Assembly: GCF_010233585.1 (NCBI RefSeq)
Contig: NZ_CP045997.1
Coordinates: 8,234,852-8,298,851 of the forward strand
Direction of reading: 5' to 3'
Source of the DNA: Spirosoma endbachense
GTDB taxonomy: Bacteria; Bacteroidota; Bacteroidia; Cytophagales; Spirosomataceae
DNA: 64,000 nt
Part shown: positions 42,896 to 51,347 of the stretch, piece after piece
Layout: each line of letters begins with the position of its first letter
Numbering within the stretch: the stretch's first letter is position 1
Made by a program: the position numbers and the translations under genes
Notes under the pieces: model-generated
What the model was told of the DNA's origin: nothing
The model's database searches: none
Seen by the model: only the letters and a program-made list of their open reading frames with translations

Positions 42896-45358
42896 TTACA
42901 GTCGTTCTTCAAACAACTTCAGAATTCGCTTGTATTCGTCTGTCCAGCTCGATGGCTCCACGAAGCCATGATCTTCCATCGGGTACGCAGCTACTTCCCA
43001 ATTGTCTTTTTTAAGCTCGATCAGCCGTTGCATGAGCCGGACCGTATCTTGAAAATGCACGTTTACGTCGACCATACCGTGGCAAATGAGCAAATAACCC
43101 TTTAAGCCTTCGGCAAAATAAATCGGCGACGAACGACGGTAAGACAGAGAATCCAGTTGAGGTTCGTTCAGGATATTTGCCGTGTATGGATGGTTATAAG
43201 CTGCCCAGTCAGTTACGGGCCGTAGCGCTGCCCCCGCTTTAAACACATCAGGCGTGGTAAACATGGCCATCAGTGTAATAAAGCCGCCATAAGAACCGCC
43301 ATAAATACCGATTCGGTTAGCATCGACACCCTGCGTTTGTACAAGCCATTTCGCGGCATCAACATGGTCGGTCAAATCTTTTCCGCCCATAAACCGATAG
43401 ATACCCGTACGCCAGTCTCGGCCGTAGCCCGCACTAGCCCGGTAATCGATATCGAGTACGGTATAGCCCTTGTCGACGAGCAGGTTATGAAACATGTACT
43501 CGCGGAAATACTGGCTCCACCACTTATGCGCATTTTGAAGATAGCCCGCGCCATGAACAAATACGACACTTTTGCCGGTCGGCCTTTCGGGCTTATACAA
43601 ACGGGCATAGATCGTCTGGCCGTCGCTGGCGGGGATCGTTACGAGCGTAGCCTCACGCCAGGGGTAACTTTTGAAGTTTTCAGTCTGCGAACTTGTTAAC
43701 TTGATTGGAGCACTACTGGCCAGTGTCTTCTTTGCAGCAGCCGACGGTAGACCAAGCTCTGTTACATACAACTCCCAGGGCTGATTACTGGACGAATAAC
43801 GGATGGCCAGACGGGTTTCATCGGGCGAAAGCGTTGCTTCATTAGCGCCGGTCATTGTTGTCAGACGAACGCGTTCACCGCCATTCACCGCCATCCGGTA
43901 AAAATGCTGCTCGCCGGGATGCACTTCATTGGTTTGCAGGAAAAAATAGGCTTTATCTTTTGATGGCAGAACCTGTTGCACTTCAAATTTTCCCGAAGTT
44001 AACTGCTTCTTTTGACCGCCTGCCAACACATTGATCGAATAGAGGTGCGAATAACCATCGGCTTCCGACTGAAACCACAGGGTTTGATTATCGGCCAGAA
44101 AGCCCATGTTGCCCGGCGAATTCGCGTTGCCAATACCAGGTCCGCCGATCCAGGCTTCATCGTGCTGGCGATCAAGTAATGTCAGCTTAAGCGTCTCGGG
44201 TTCGAACCGCATGATCCACCGATCTTTGTTATCCTGCGACCGAACGACAACCACACACAATTTACCATCTTCAGACCATACCGGGCCATTGACAGTAACC
44301 GGGCGTGTTTTTTTTGCTGTATCGGGTTTTGCATTGGCAACCGTTTTTAGGTACTCAGGCTTATCACCGATTCCCGGAATATCCTTGACGCTTACCGCCC
44401 GAACGGTATCTTTGACACTATCGTACACGAAAAATTCCTGGCTGGCTAATGGAGCCCCTACTTTAGTCCGCGCCGGGAGCTCTTCGGTATAGCCCGACTC
44501 GGTTACATAAGTTGGCACCTGCGCATTTTTGGCATTGGTCGCATTTTTAGATAGTCGGTAGGTGACAAAGCGCCCATCAGGACTGGCCTGTGGATTAAAC
44601 AGCTGTTTGTCGTCCAGGTAAATTTCTTTAGGACGTTTGGGCTTGTCGGCTTTGCTGATTCGGTCTGCTTCGTCTTTCTTGGCCTTACGCTCTTTCAGAA
44701 CCGTTGACAGGCGAAGCTGATCCTGCTTCAGAAATTTCTCTTCGTCGGTTAGCTTAGGCTCGGCTTTTTTAGCACCCGTCCGGAAATCGGTCAATTGCAT
44801 CAGCTCGCCCGATTGAAGATTGATGCTGAACAGATTGGGTGTGCGCCGGAAAATGACCCGCTGTTCGTCGCCAGAAAAAACAGGATTGGCTTCCATCTCA
44901 ACGGTATTGGTGAGCTGACGAATTCGCCCGGTCTTAACATCGATCCAGTAAATATCACCCTGCCGTTCGAAGAGACGCTGCGTGTGTGCCCGATTAAAAG
45001 CCGCGATTGGTTCGGTCGGCAGAAGGCGACGATCGGCCGGACTTACCTTCTGCGGTTGCGATGCCGTTAGTGTTTTCCCGGTCGTGAAAGTCACTTTATA
45101 CAGCGAATCACTTTTATTCTTATCTGGATTCCAGTCAAAATAAAGTGTCTTCGAGTCGTCGGACCAGTATGGATTGGAGGGCGAAGTGCCCATCCAGACC
45201 TTGGGGTCCTGCATAATGGCGTCGACGGTGAGTTGAAGCCTGTCCGATGGCTTCTCGACCTTTGGTGAAGGCTGAGCAAAGGCATACGTGGAAACGAACG
45301 CCAGAAGTAGTGGTCGATAGAGGTACGAACCACATTGATGAAGCGTAGTTTTTGTCAT
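42896..45358 (-). CDS. S9 family peptidase (dipeptidyl peptidase IV/prolyl oligopeptidase type)
   Basis: A secreted serine peptidase of 820 residues with an N-terminal signal peptide (start at 45358, ending FAQP), a beta-propeller (about 60-600) and an alpha/beta-hydrolase domain. The triad is Ser689 in YGGSYGG, Asp764 in GMVDVN and His797 in EDHGF. An N-terminal lysine/glutamate-rich insertion (FRTGAKKAEPKLT, then about 40 charged residues) is present near residue 200. It removes Xaa-Pro or oligopeptides from peptides outside the inner membrane. The first three codons MCF/MTK leave one alternative start six bases upstream. Confidence 0.93.
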   Translation of the reverse strand: MTKTTLHQCGSYLYRPLLLAFVSTYAFAQPSPKVEKPSDRLQLTVDAIMQDPKVWMGTSPSNPYWSDDSKTLYFDWNPDKNKSDSLYKVTFTTGKTLTASQPQKVSPADRRLLPTEPIAAFNRAHTQRLFERQGDIYWIDVKTGRIRQLTNTVEMEANPVFSGDEQRVIFRRTPNLFSINLQSGELMQLTDFRTGAKKAEPKLTDEEKFLKQDQLRLSTVLKERKAKKDEADRISKADKPKRPKEIYLDDKQLFNPQASPDGRFVTYRLSKNATNAKNAQVPTYVTESGYTEELPARTKVGAPLASQEFFVYDSVKDTVRAVSVKDIPGIGDKPEYLKTVANAKPDTAKKTRPVTVNGPVWSEDGKLCVVVVRSQDNKDRWIMRFEPETLKLTLLDRQHDEAWIGGPGIGNANSPGNMGFLADNQTLWFQSEADGYSHLYSINVLAGGQKKQLTSGKFEVQQVLPSKDKAYFFLQTNEVHPGEQHFYRMAVNGGERVRLTTMTGANEATLSPDETRLAIRYSSSNQPWELYVTELGLPSAAAKKTLASSAPIKLTSSQTENFKSYPWREATLVTIPASDGQTIYARLYKPERPTGKSVVFVHGAGYLQNAHKWWSQYFREYMFHNLLVDKGYTVLDIDYRASAGYGRDWRTGIYRFMGGKDLTDHVDAAKWLVQTQGVDANRIGIYGGSYGGFITLMAMFTTPDVFKAGAALRPVTDWAAYNHPYTANILNEPQLDSLSYRRSSPIYFAEGLKGYLLICHGMVDVNVHFQDTVRLMQRLIELKKDNWEVAAYPMEDHGFVEPSSWTDEYKRILKLFEERL

Positions 45359-45590
45359 AAAACACATAATTCGGGTTGTGTGGCACAAATTAGCCACAAA
45401 GCTGCTAATCACGTAGCTTATCTAAAAAAGAGGCTACAGAAACTTTAAACGAGCGTGTCAGCGAAGGCTGAACAACGGCTGTGGTTATTCTCTAATCAAA
45501 TTCTAATTTTTTTATGGGTAAGGCAAAAAATGCTAATCGGTAGTTTGCCGAAAGATGGTATCTTGCCTAATAAAATCCTTCTTTGCCTCG

Positions 45591-45878
45591 ATGCAATACG
45601 TTGTTCATGCTTACGATCACACCGATGCCGATGCGCTTGACCGGCGTATGGCTACCAGGCCCGCTCATCTCGACTATGTCCGCGAGTTAAAAGCAAAAGG
45701 CCAGTTTGTCCTTGGTGGTGCACTTCTTGATCCGGTTGGACAAATGATCGGCTCTATGTTACTCCTCGATCTGGAAACAGAAGAGCAACTGGCCGACTAC
45801 CTCAAATCCGATCCTTACATCGTTCAGGGCGTTTGGGACAAAGTCGATGTGAAACCTTTTCGTAGAGCCGACGTGTGA
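45591..45878 (+). CDS. YCII-related domain protein
   Basis: A 95-residue ferredoxin-like-fold protein. The start at 45591 (MQYVVHAYDHTDADA) is the family N-terminus; the frame extends 12 residues upstream. Features are HTDADALDRRMATRPAHLDY, in which a His and Asp are the usual catalytic-like pair, GALLDPVGQMIGSM and DPYIVQGVWDKVDVKPF. Related proteins are thought to be small enzymes or ligand binders of unknown reaction. It stands alone. Confidence 0.85.
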   Translation: MQYVVHAYDHTDADALDRRMATRPAHLDYVRELKAKGQFVLGGALLDPVGQMIGSMLLLDLETEEQLADYLKSDPYIVQGVWDKVDVKPFRRADV

Positions 45879-45969
45879 GAAATGGCGGCAGTTATTCCGA
45901 ATTCAACATACTTTTCGCCCGAATGACTGCCCGTATCGATGGCGCGACACTAACTACTCATGACTTATT

Positions 45970-46659
45970 TTGATACACGCAGCAATATTTGATATGGATG
46001 GGCTGCTGGTGGACTCTGAACCCCACTGGCGGGCCATGGAACGCGAAGTATTCGCAACAGTTGGGCTCTATCTGACTGACGATGAGTGCAAACAAACGAC
46101 AGGGTTGCCAATTCCAGATGTTGTGAATTATTGGTTTGCACGAGCGCCCTGGAGCGATGAAGCAGCCGCTGGCCGTAGCCATGCCGATCTTGGCGACGCC
46201 ATTACAGCCGGTGTTCACGAGCGCATTGCCAATTTTGCCGAACCGATGCCAGGCGCTATTGAAGCACTTGAGTTATTTTTTCGATTGGGAATCCCGACGG
46301 CTATCGCATCGGCCTCGCCCATGAGCCTGATTGAGGTTGTGGTAAACCGACTTCGTATTCGCAACTATCTGACGCTCTGGCATTCCGCTACACTGGAGGC
46401 ACGTAATAAACCCGCGCCCGACGTTTATCTGGGAACTGCCCGTAAATTAAGTGTACTACCCGCAGCCTGCATTGCGTTTGAAGACTCAGGGAGTGGTCTG
46501 ATATCGGCCCACTCGGCTGGTATGCAGACCGTGGCCGTACCTGCTGCTTTTGAACTGGATCACCCCAAATTTACCATCGCCGATGTGATTATACCTTCAT
46601 TGACTGAGTTTTCGATGGATATGTTAACCACATTGCAGAACAAAGAATATCATTCCTAA
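45970..46659 (+). CDS. HAD hydrolase, hexitol-phosphatase-like (YniC/HxpB type)
   Basis: A HAD phosphatase with a C1 cap, 229 residues. Motif I is FDMDGLLVDSEP (Asp8, Asp10), motif II SASP, motif III KPAPD and motif IV FEDSGSG. The GLLVDSEPHW and SASPMSLIE patterns resemble the 2-deoxyglucose-6-phosphate/hexitol phosphatases. The only start available is TTG at 45970: a stop (TGA at 45961) sits 9 bp upstream in this frame, and the first downstream ATG is the one encoding the Met of the DMDG motif. An ATG in another frame at 45960 opens only a 10-codon frame ending at 45992. Confidence 0.85.
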   Translation: MIHAAIFDMDGLLVDSEPHWRAMEREVFATVGLYLTDDECKQTTGLPIPDVVNYWFARAPWSDEAAAGRSHADLGDAITAGVHERIANFAEPMPGAIEALELFFRLGIPTAIASASPMSLIEVVVNRLRIRNYLTLWHSATLEARNKPAPDVYLGTARKLSVLPAACIAFEDSGSGLISAHSAGMQTVAVPAAFELDHPKFTIADVIIPSLTEFSMDMLTTLQNKEYHS

Positions 46660-46741
46660 ACATATAAACCTGTAACCTGGCCGGGCGAAATGAGTCTAGA
46701 AACTAGATGAGTGCCGTCAATGGTCTTTTCCGTTATTACCC

Positions 46742-47539
46742 ATGCGTATTTATCAGCTTGATGCTTTTACCGATCACCTTTTTTCTGGAAATCCGGCTGC
46801 GGTTGTTCCGCTGACCGAGTGGCTCCCTGATGAACAGATGCAGCGCATTGCCGCTGAAAACAACCTGGCCGAAACGGCTTTTTATGTTAAAACAGAAGGG
46901 GAGGCCAACTATCATATTCGCTGGTTTACGCCAACGCTTGAAGTAGACCTTTGCGGCCATGCAACATTGGCTACTGGTTACGTCGTATTTTTTCTGGAAC
47001 AGAAACCCGAAACAGACCATATATATTTCAGCTCCCGAAGTGGTCCCTTGAAAGTATGCCGGAGTGAAGATGGATGGCTAACGCTCGATTTTCCGATTGA
47101 TGTGGTGCATAAAGCTAATTTACAGCCACCTGCCCTGTTAGCCAGTCTGAACGAAAAACCGCTGGCAGTTTACAAAGGCAAAACCGATTACATGCTGATC
47201 TATGAATCGCAGGCGCAGATTGCAGCTCTGGAGCCTGATTTTCGGGAGATGAGCACTGTGCCGGCGCGTGGCGTTATTGTGACTGCCCCTGGCGATGCCA
47301 ATTCTGGAATTGACTTTGTATCCCGTTTTTTTGGCCCTCAGTCGGGCATTGATGAAGATCCGGTAACCGGTTCGGCACACACAACCCTCGTACCCTACTG
47401 GTCCGAGCAACTCGGAAAGACAGATCTTACGGCTCTCCAGCTGTCGAAACGGGGTGGCTATCTGCGCTGTAAGCTTAATGAAGCTCGTGTCGATATTTCA
47501 GGACAAGTACAATTATACCTGACTGGAGAAATACTGTAA
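46742..47539 (+). CDS. PhzF family isomerase/epimerase-like protein
   Basis: A 265-residue diaminopimelate-epimerase-fold protein. The catalytic Glu44 lies in NNLAETAF, and the second half carries FGPQSGIDEDPVTGSAH, the family substrate-binding block. Motif FTPTLEVDLCGHATLA is present near residue 62. PhzF makes phenazines in Pseudomonas, but most members outside that context have unknown substrates; no other phenazine gene is here. Confidence 0.93.
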   Translation: MRIYQLDAFTDHLFSGNPAAVVPLTEWLPDEQMQRIAAENNLAETAFYVKTEGEANYHIRWFTPTLEVDLCGHATLATGYVVFFLEQKPETDHIYFSSRSGPLKVCRSEDGWLTLDFPIDVVHKANLQPPALLASLNEKPLAVYKGKTDYMLIYESQAQIAALEPDFREMSTVPARGVIVTAPGDANSGIDFVSRFFGPQSGIDEDPVTGSAHTTLVPYWSEQLGKTDLTALQLSKRGGYLRCKLNEARVDISGQVQLYLTGEIL

Positions 47540-47545
47540 TGGCTG

Positions 47546-47604
47546 GTTTATGATTTTTGGTTTACGGCTTTCTCTGCCGACAACCGTAAACCAAAGCCAT
47601 AAAC
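47546..47604. terminator. Hairpin at the end of the PhzF gene
   Basis: Arms 47546-47567 and 47584-47604 pair imperfectly (a 13-bp perfect core, then mismatches). It ends on the amidase stop codon. Confidence 0.5.
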
Positions 47605-48839
47605 TACTGACTGTCGGCAACGAACCGTTTCAGGCCCCGTCGGATGGCTTTGGCCATATGCTGGCGAAACCGTTCATCAAGAATACGATCTTCATCGGAC
47701 CTATTGCTCAGGAACGGCCCTTCGACCAGCACGTTTGGATAGTCGGTAGGTGTGTTGAAGAAAAAATTAAAATGGCCAATATTGCCAAATTCGGCGGCCC
47801 CCGTTTTCCGTAGTTCATACAGGATAGCCTGACTCAGTGGCCGAAAACCGATGTGTTTGTAGTACGTACTAACACCTTGTACGCGCGTATTGTCCGATGA
47901 ATTAAAATGAATGCTGACCAGCAGGTCGGGTAAGTTTTGTCGCATGGCCAGAATACGCGCTGTTGGTCCGATAAGCGTATCGCTCAGGCGGGACATCAGT
48001 ACCTGAACACCTGCCCGTTCGAGCAGCGAGCGTAACCGATTGGCGACGTCAAGGGTAAATTCTTTTTCCAGACGACCCGACACATTCCCATTTGCGCCTG
48101 TATTTGTGCCGCCGTGCCCCGCATCGACTGCAATCGTTAAGCCGCGAAGTTTGTGTTTCTGAGGAGGTCTCCGAACTCGGATCATCAAGGTATTGCGTTG
48201 ATAATAAATGGAATAGCCCCATGATTGGCTGTGTTTGAGGTCAATAAAAATCCGAACAGTTTCGTCAGAAATCTGCTCAAACCAAACGTTACGGATTTCC
48301 TGGGCTGAAGCCAGCTGGGTGATCCAGTTTGTGTTAACGGTAACTCCAAACACATCTACGATCAGCCGTGACGGATTAAGCTGCTGCTGGCTTCGGTAAG
48401 GAAAGCGGGCAGGAAGGCGAACGGCCACATAATCGAATCGAGATGGTGAACTCGATTTTGCGGAATCGCCGGAAACGGTCCAGTTTCCGGTGAGCGCAGC
48501 TTTGGGATAAGTGTGAAGCGTATCGATCGCAACCTGATCCCTGGCAATGAAAGCCGTTAGAGTAGCGGATAGCCTGACCCGCCAGAATTGATGTGTAGAG
48601 TCGACCGATGCCAGACCGGTCATAGTCAATACAACACCCGAATCGAGCGTTTCCATGCGGGCGCCCCCCAGCCGATCAGTACCGAGCCCGTAATACAATG
48701 GAGTGAGCGTGGTGCGAGTATATCCTGTTAACGTTGTGTCGTGAACAACGGGCAATGCCGTTTGACCAAAACAAACATTAAGGGAGATTGTAGCCAGCAG
48801 GGCTATCAGAAAACGTCCGCGATTAGTTGATACCTTCAT
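47604..48839 (-). CDS. N-acetylmuramoyl-L-alanine amidase (Amidase_3)
   Basis: Cuts the bond between MurNAc and L-Ala in peptidoglycan. The start at 48839 gives a signal peptide (MKVSTNRGRFLIALLATISLN, ending FGQ); the frame extends to 48929 but would add 30 residues overlapping the DoxX gene. The 411 residues have an N-terminal beta domain (about 30-225). The zinc-amidase part follows, with VDAGHGG (Zn His), the Glu in GRLEKEFTLDV, SIHFNSS (Zn His) and VEGPFLSNRSDE (catalytic-type Glu). The start overlaps the upstream DoxX gene by 17 bp, so translation is coupled. The 3' end meets the PhzF hairpin. Confidence 0.95.
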   Translation of the reverse strand: MKVSTNRGRFLIALLATISLNVCFGQTALPVVHDTTLTGYTRTTLTPLYYGLGTDRLGGARMETLDSGVVLTMTGLASVDSTHQFWRVRLSATLTAFIARDQVAIDTLHTYPKAALTGNWTVSGDSAKSSSPSRFDYVAVRLPARFPYRSQQQLNPSRLIVDVFGVTVNTNWITQLASAQEIRNVWFEQISDETVRIFIDLKHSQSWGYSIYYQRNTLMIRVRRPPQKHKLRGLTIAVDAGHGGTNTGANGNVSGRLEKEFTLDVANRLRSLLERAGVQVLMSRLSDTLIGPTARILAMRQNLPDLLVSIHFNSSDNTRVQGVSTYYKHIGFRPLSQAILYELRKTGAAEFGNIGHFNFFFNTPTDYPNVLVEGPFLSNRSDEDRILDERFRQHMAKAIRRGLKRFVADSQ

Positions 48840-49233
48840 CCAGAGACGGCTTGCCAGGGCCGTTAAAGAGTAGAAAAATGCAAACTGCCAGCAGATTGAC
48901 TGATGGAAATGTGTTTTGATACGTGTCATTGATAGCCAGATGAGCCATACCGACCGCTATACTGAAATTAATGATAAGTAGGGTACTCGCCCAGCGAGTC
49001 CACAATCCCAACAGCAGTAAAATGCCTCCGATTAACTCCGTATAGACCGATAGATAGGCACCAATTGTAGGAAATGGAAATCCCAGACTGGTCAGATACG
49101 ACATAAATTCCGGCATTTTTTTGTCGGGCGAAAAAGCATATGGATACGAGACTTTTATCAGTTGGAAGCCAAAAGCCAGTCGTAAAATTAGCGGACCAAT
49201 TGATCGAAACCGGTAGAGCGAGGCTAGATTCAT
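48823..49233 (-). CDS. DoxX family membrane protein
   Basis: A 136-residue inner-membrane protein with four predicted spans (about 14-32, 54-72, 82-100, 108-126). The family motifs RLAFGFQLI, then PTIGAYLSVYTELIGGILLLLG, are visible. DoxX proteins have unclear roles, sometimes in redox or thiosulfate metabolism. Its stop overlaps the amidase start by 17 bp, so the two form one transcript; nothing in the sequence explains why. Confidence 0.85.
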   Translation of the reverse strand: MNLASLYRFRSIGPLILRLAFGFQLIKVSYPYAFSPDKKMPEFMSYLTSLGFPFPTIGAYLSVYTELIGGILLLLGLWTRWASTLLIINFSIAVGMAHLAINDTYQNTFPSVNLLAVCIFLLFNGPGKPSLDEGIN

Positions 49234-49316
49234 AAGTGAGTAGTCAATGAAACGGAGGCTATTGATAGCTAGTTGCCTGTTTCTAAACCAGCCGAAACGT
49301 TGATACTAAATTTTAA

Positions 49317-49347
49317 TTTGTAATGAATCTAAACAAGCGTACCTTTG
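49317..49347 (+). promoter_or_regulatory. Promoter of the small Cys-rich gene and GNAT gene
   Basis: TTTG at 49317-49320, exactly 19 bp, then TACCTTTG at 49340-49347, a full match to the Bacteroidota consensus. It precedes the 51-codon gene at 49369 by 21 bp. Confidence 0.8.
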
Positions 49348-49368
49348 CTCCGAAAACAACTGGTACGA

Positions 49369-49524
49369 ATGACCTCCGAATTTTTTCTTCCTGAATCGCC
49401 TATTGTTCTGAACGATTCAAAACAGATTATCCAGACAAACCCTTTTCTTAGTCATGAATGCGTGCTGAAAAAGTGCTGCAAGAAGTACAAAAAGGGCAAG
49501 CGCTGCAAGAAATGCCCGGATTGA
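49369..49524 (+). CDS. Small conserved Cys/Lys-rich protein, 51 residues
   Basis: A short gene too small for most callers: a promoter with exact consensus is 21 bp upstream, and the next gene starts 21 bp downstream. The protein has an extended N-terminal half (MTSEFFLPESP, then QIIQTNPFLSHE) and a C-terminal block CVLKKCCKKYKKGKRCKKCP with five Cys and ten Lys or Arg. As I recall, this tail occurs in small proteins of other Bacteroidota. The Cys pairs could bind Zn or Fe-S, or form disulfides; the basic residues fit nucleic acid binding. Function is unknown. Confidence 0.65.
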   Translation: MTSEFFLPESPIVLNDSKQIIQTNPFLSHECVLKKCCKKYKKGKRCKKCPD

Positions 49525-49545
49525 TCGGTTATTTTTCTTTGGCGA

Positions 49546-50025
49546 ATGAGTGCTTTTGAGCATCTTCGTCCTATGGAAATTCATTATGTATTGAAGAACG
49601 GCCTGCCTTCTCAGCCGGAACTGGCTTCTTTATTGAACCTCCTCGCGACGGTCTTTGCCAACCAATCACAAGCTGATTTACTGACCGAACTCAACTACCA
49701 ACAAGCTCGAACAGGCATCCAGATTTTGCTTGCTCTGAAAAATGAGCAGATCGTAGGCTGCAAACTGGGCTATGAGCGTAAGCCAGGTCATTACTATAGC
49801 TGGTTGGGCTGTGTTGATCCCGCCTGCCGGGGCAGAGGGATTGCCAGAGAACTGATGAATCGCCAGCATGACTGGTGTCGCGAGCAGGGTTATTCTATGG
49901 TAAGAACACAAACTTATAACCAATGGCGTGAAATGCTTATCCTGAATCTGCGCTGTGGCTTCGATATTATTGGAACGGTGCAGGGTAAGCATGGATTGAC
50001 TATCGTTCTGGAAAAGAAAATTTGA
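49546..50025 (+). CDS. GNAT family N-acetyltransferase
   Basis: A 159-residue acetyltransferase with the acetyl-CoA pyrophosphate-binding loop RGRGIARELM (about 105-114), preceded by YSWLGCVDPACRG. Strands and the later NQWREMLILNLRCGFDIIG segment complete the fold. The acceptor cannot be told. It shares the small-protein promoter upstream, 21 bp after its stop. The start at 49546 could be displaced to the Met at residue 10 (49573). Confidence 0.85.
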   Translation: MSAFEHLRPMEIHYVLKNGLPSQPELASLLNLLATVFANQSQADLLTELNYQQARTGIQILLALKNEQIVGCKLGYERKPGHYYSWLGCVDPACRGRGIARELMNRQHDWCREQGYSMVRTQTYNQWREMLILNLRCGFDIIGTVQGKHGLTIVLEKKI

Positions 50026-50127
50026 TAACGCTGCCGATAGCCTGCTCCAGAAAACAGATCTCTACCGCTTCTACTTCTCCACCTGCTCATAGGAACCCAT
50101 TGCCCCGCTTTGTTGTCATTACGATAG

Positions 50128-51255
50128 ATGCATCTCTATCTCCATATTCCATTCTGTAAGCAAGCCTGCCACTACTGCGACTTTCATTTTAGCACGAATC
50201 TGAGTAAGAAATCCACTGTAGTCGACGCTATCTGTGCTGAAATTGCTCTTCAGAAAGACTACCTGACCGAAAAATCGTTGGAAACGATCTACTTTGGCGG
50301 TGGTACGCCGTCTTTGTTGACAGAACCGGAACTGGCGCAGATTATCGAGACAATTCATTCGCATTTCCTCGTTTCGCCTACAGCCGAGATTACACTCGAA
50401 GCTAATCCTGATGACCTGCGTGCTGAAAAGCTTCAGGTATTGCGTCGATACGTCAATCGCCTGAGTATTGGCATTCAAACCTTTGATGAAGCTGCACTAC
50501 GATGGATGAACCGCGCTCACACGGCTACAGAAGCAGAAAACTGTGTATCTCTGGCGCGGGAGGCCGGATTTGAAAACATGAGCGTCGATTTGATTTATGG
50601 CATTCCTGATTCGGGCCGTTCGGTACCGCTTTGGCAAACGGATTTACAGAAAATGCTGGAACTCAATGTGCCTCATTTATCGGCTTATGCGCTGACTATT
50701 GAACCTGATACCGCTTTTGGGCGATGGCAACAGAAAGGGAAGCTGCCAGCCGTTGACGAAAATCTGGCTGCCGAACAGTTTGAAGAACTGACAAAGGCAC
50801 TGAGGGACGCAGGCTATGAGCATTACGAAATCTCGAACTTTGCCAAACCGGGCCAATACGCCCGGCATAATACGGCCTACTGGCAACGAAAGTCCTACCT
50901 GGGAGTTGGACCTAGTGCCCATTCCTACAATGGGTTCAGCCGGCAATACAATATTGCCAACAATGCGCGGTATGTAGCAACTATCCAGCAGGAGAACATA
51001 CCAGCTACGGTTGAAATCCTGACCGTTGCCGATCAGGTTAATGAATATCTGTTAACAGGGCTCCGAACAAAATGGGGATGTTCGCTGACCGAACTGAGTA
51101 AGTTGCTTGGGACGGATTTTATGCAGACTCAGGCCACTGACCTTGCGGCTATGTATGCGTCTGGCTGGCTCACCCGCGACGATGATCGTCTGCGCCTGAC
51201 CGATTCGGGTAAACTTTTCGCCGACCGAGTCGCTGCCTCCTTATTTGTCGAATAG
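50128..51255 (+). CDS. hemW: Radical SAM heme chaperone HemW
   Basis: Binds heme and delivers it to membrane acceptors; formerly called coproporphyrinogen III oxidase-like. The 375 residues begin MHLYLHIPFC and hold the [4Fe-4S] ligands C10, C14, C17 (CKQACHYCDF). They then have YFGGGTPSLL (SAM binding), LEANPDD, NRLSIGIQTFD, DLIYGIPD, YEISNFAKPG and YLGVGPSAHSY. The C-terminal HemN-type domain ends at about 370. The YCDF pattern and lack of a true fourth Cys (no CxC) mark HemW rather than HemN. No heme-biosynthesis gene is adjacent. Confidence 0.94.
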   Translation: MHLYLHIPFCKQACHYCDFHFSTNLSKKSTVVDAICAEIALQKDYLTEKSLETIYFGGGTPSLLTEPELAQIIETIHSHFLVSPTAEITLEANPDDLRAEKLQVLRRYVNRLSIGIQTFDEAALRWMNRAHTATEAENCVSLAREAGFENMSVDLIYGIPDSGRSVPLWQTDLQKMLELNVPHLSAYALTIEPDTAFGRWQQKGKLPAVDENLAAEQFEELTKALRDAGYEHYEISNFAKPGQYARHNTAYWQRKSYLGVGPSAHSYNGFSRQYNIANNARYVATIQQENIPATVEILTVADQVNEYLLTGLRTKWGCSLTELSKLLGTDFMQTQATDLAAMYASGWLTRDDDRLRLTDSGKLFADRVAASLFVE

Positions 51256-51335
51256 TAAAGTAGGTGATAAGCCCGGACACTATCGTTATTCGTCGTATTG
51301 ATTTAGCCTGTCTTACTGAACCATCGGTTTTTTGG

Positions 51336-51343
51336 TATTTTTG
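51336..51343 (+). promoter_or_regulatory. -7 promoter element directly at the DUF2279 start
   Basis: TATTTTTG matches TAnnTTTG fully and ends 4 bp before the ATG at 51348, so the transcript would be leaderless or nearly so. No -33 element is evident, so support is limited. Confidence 0.35.
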
Positions 51344-51347
51344 GCAC

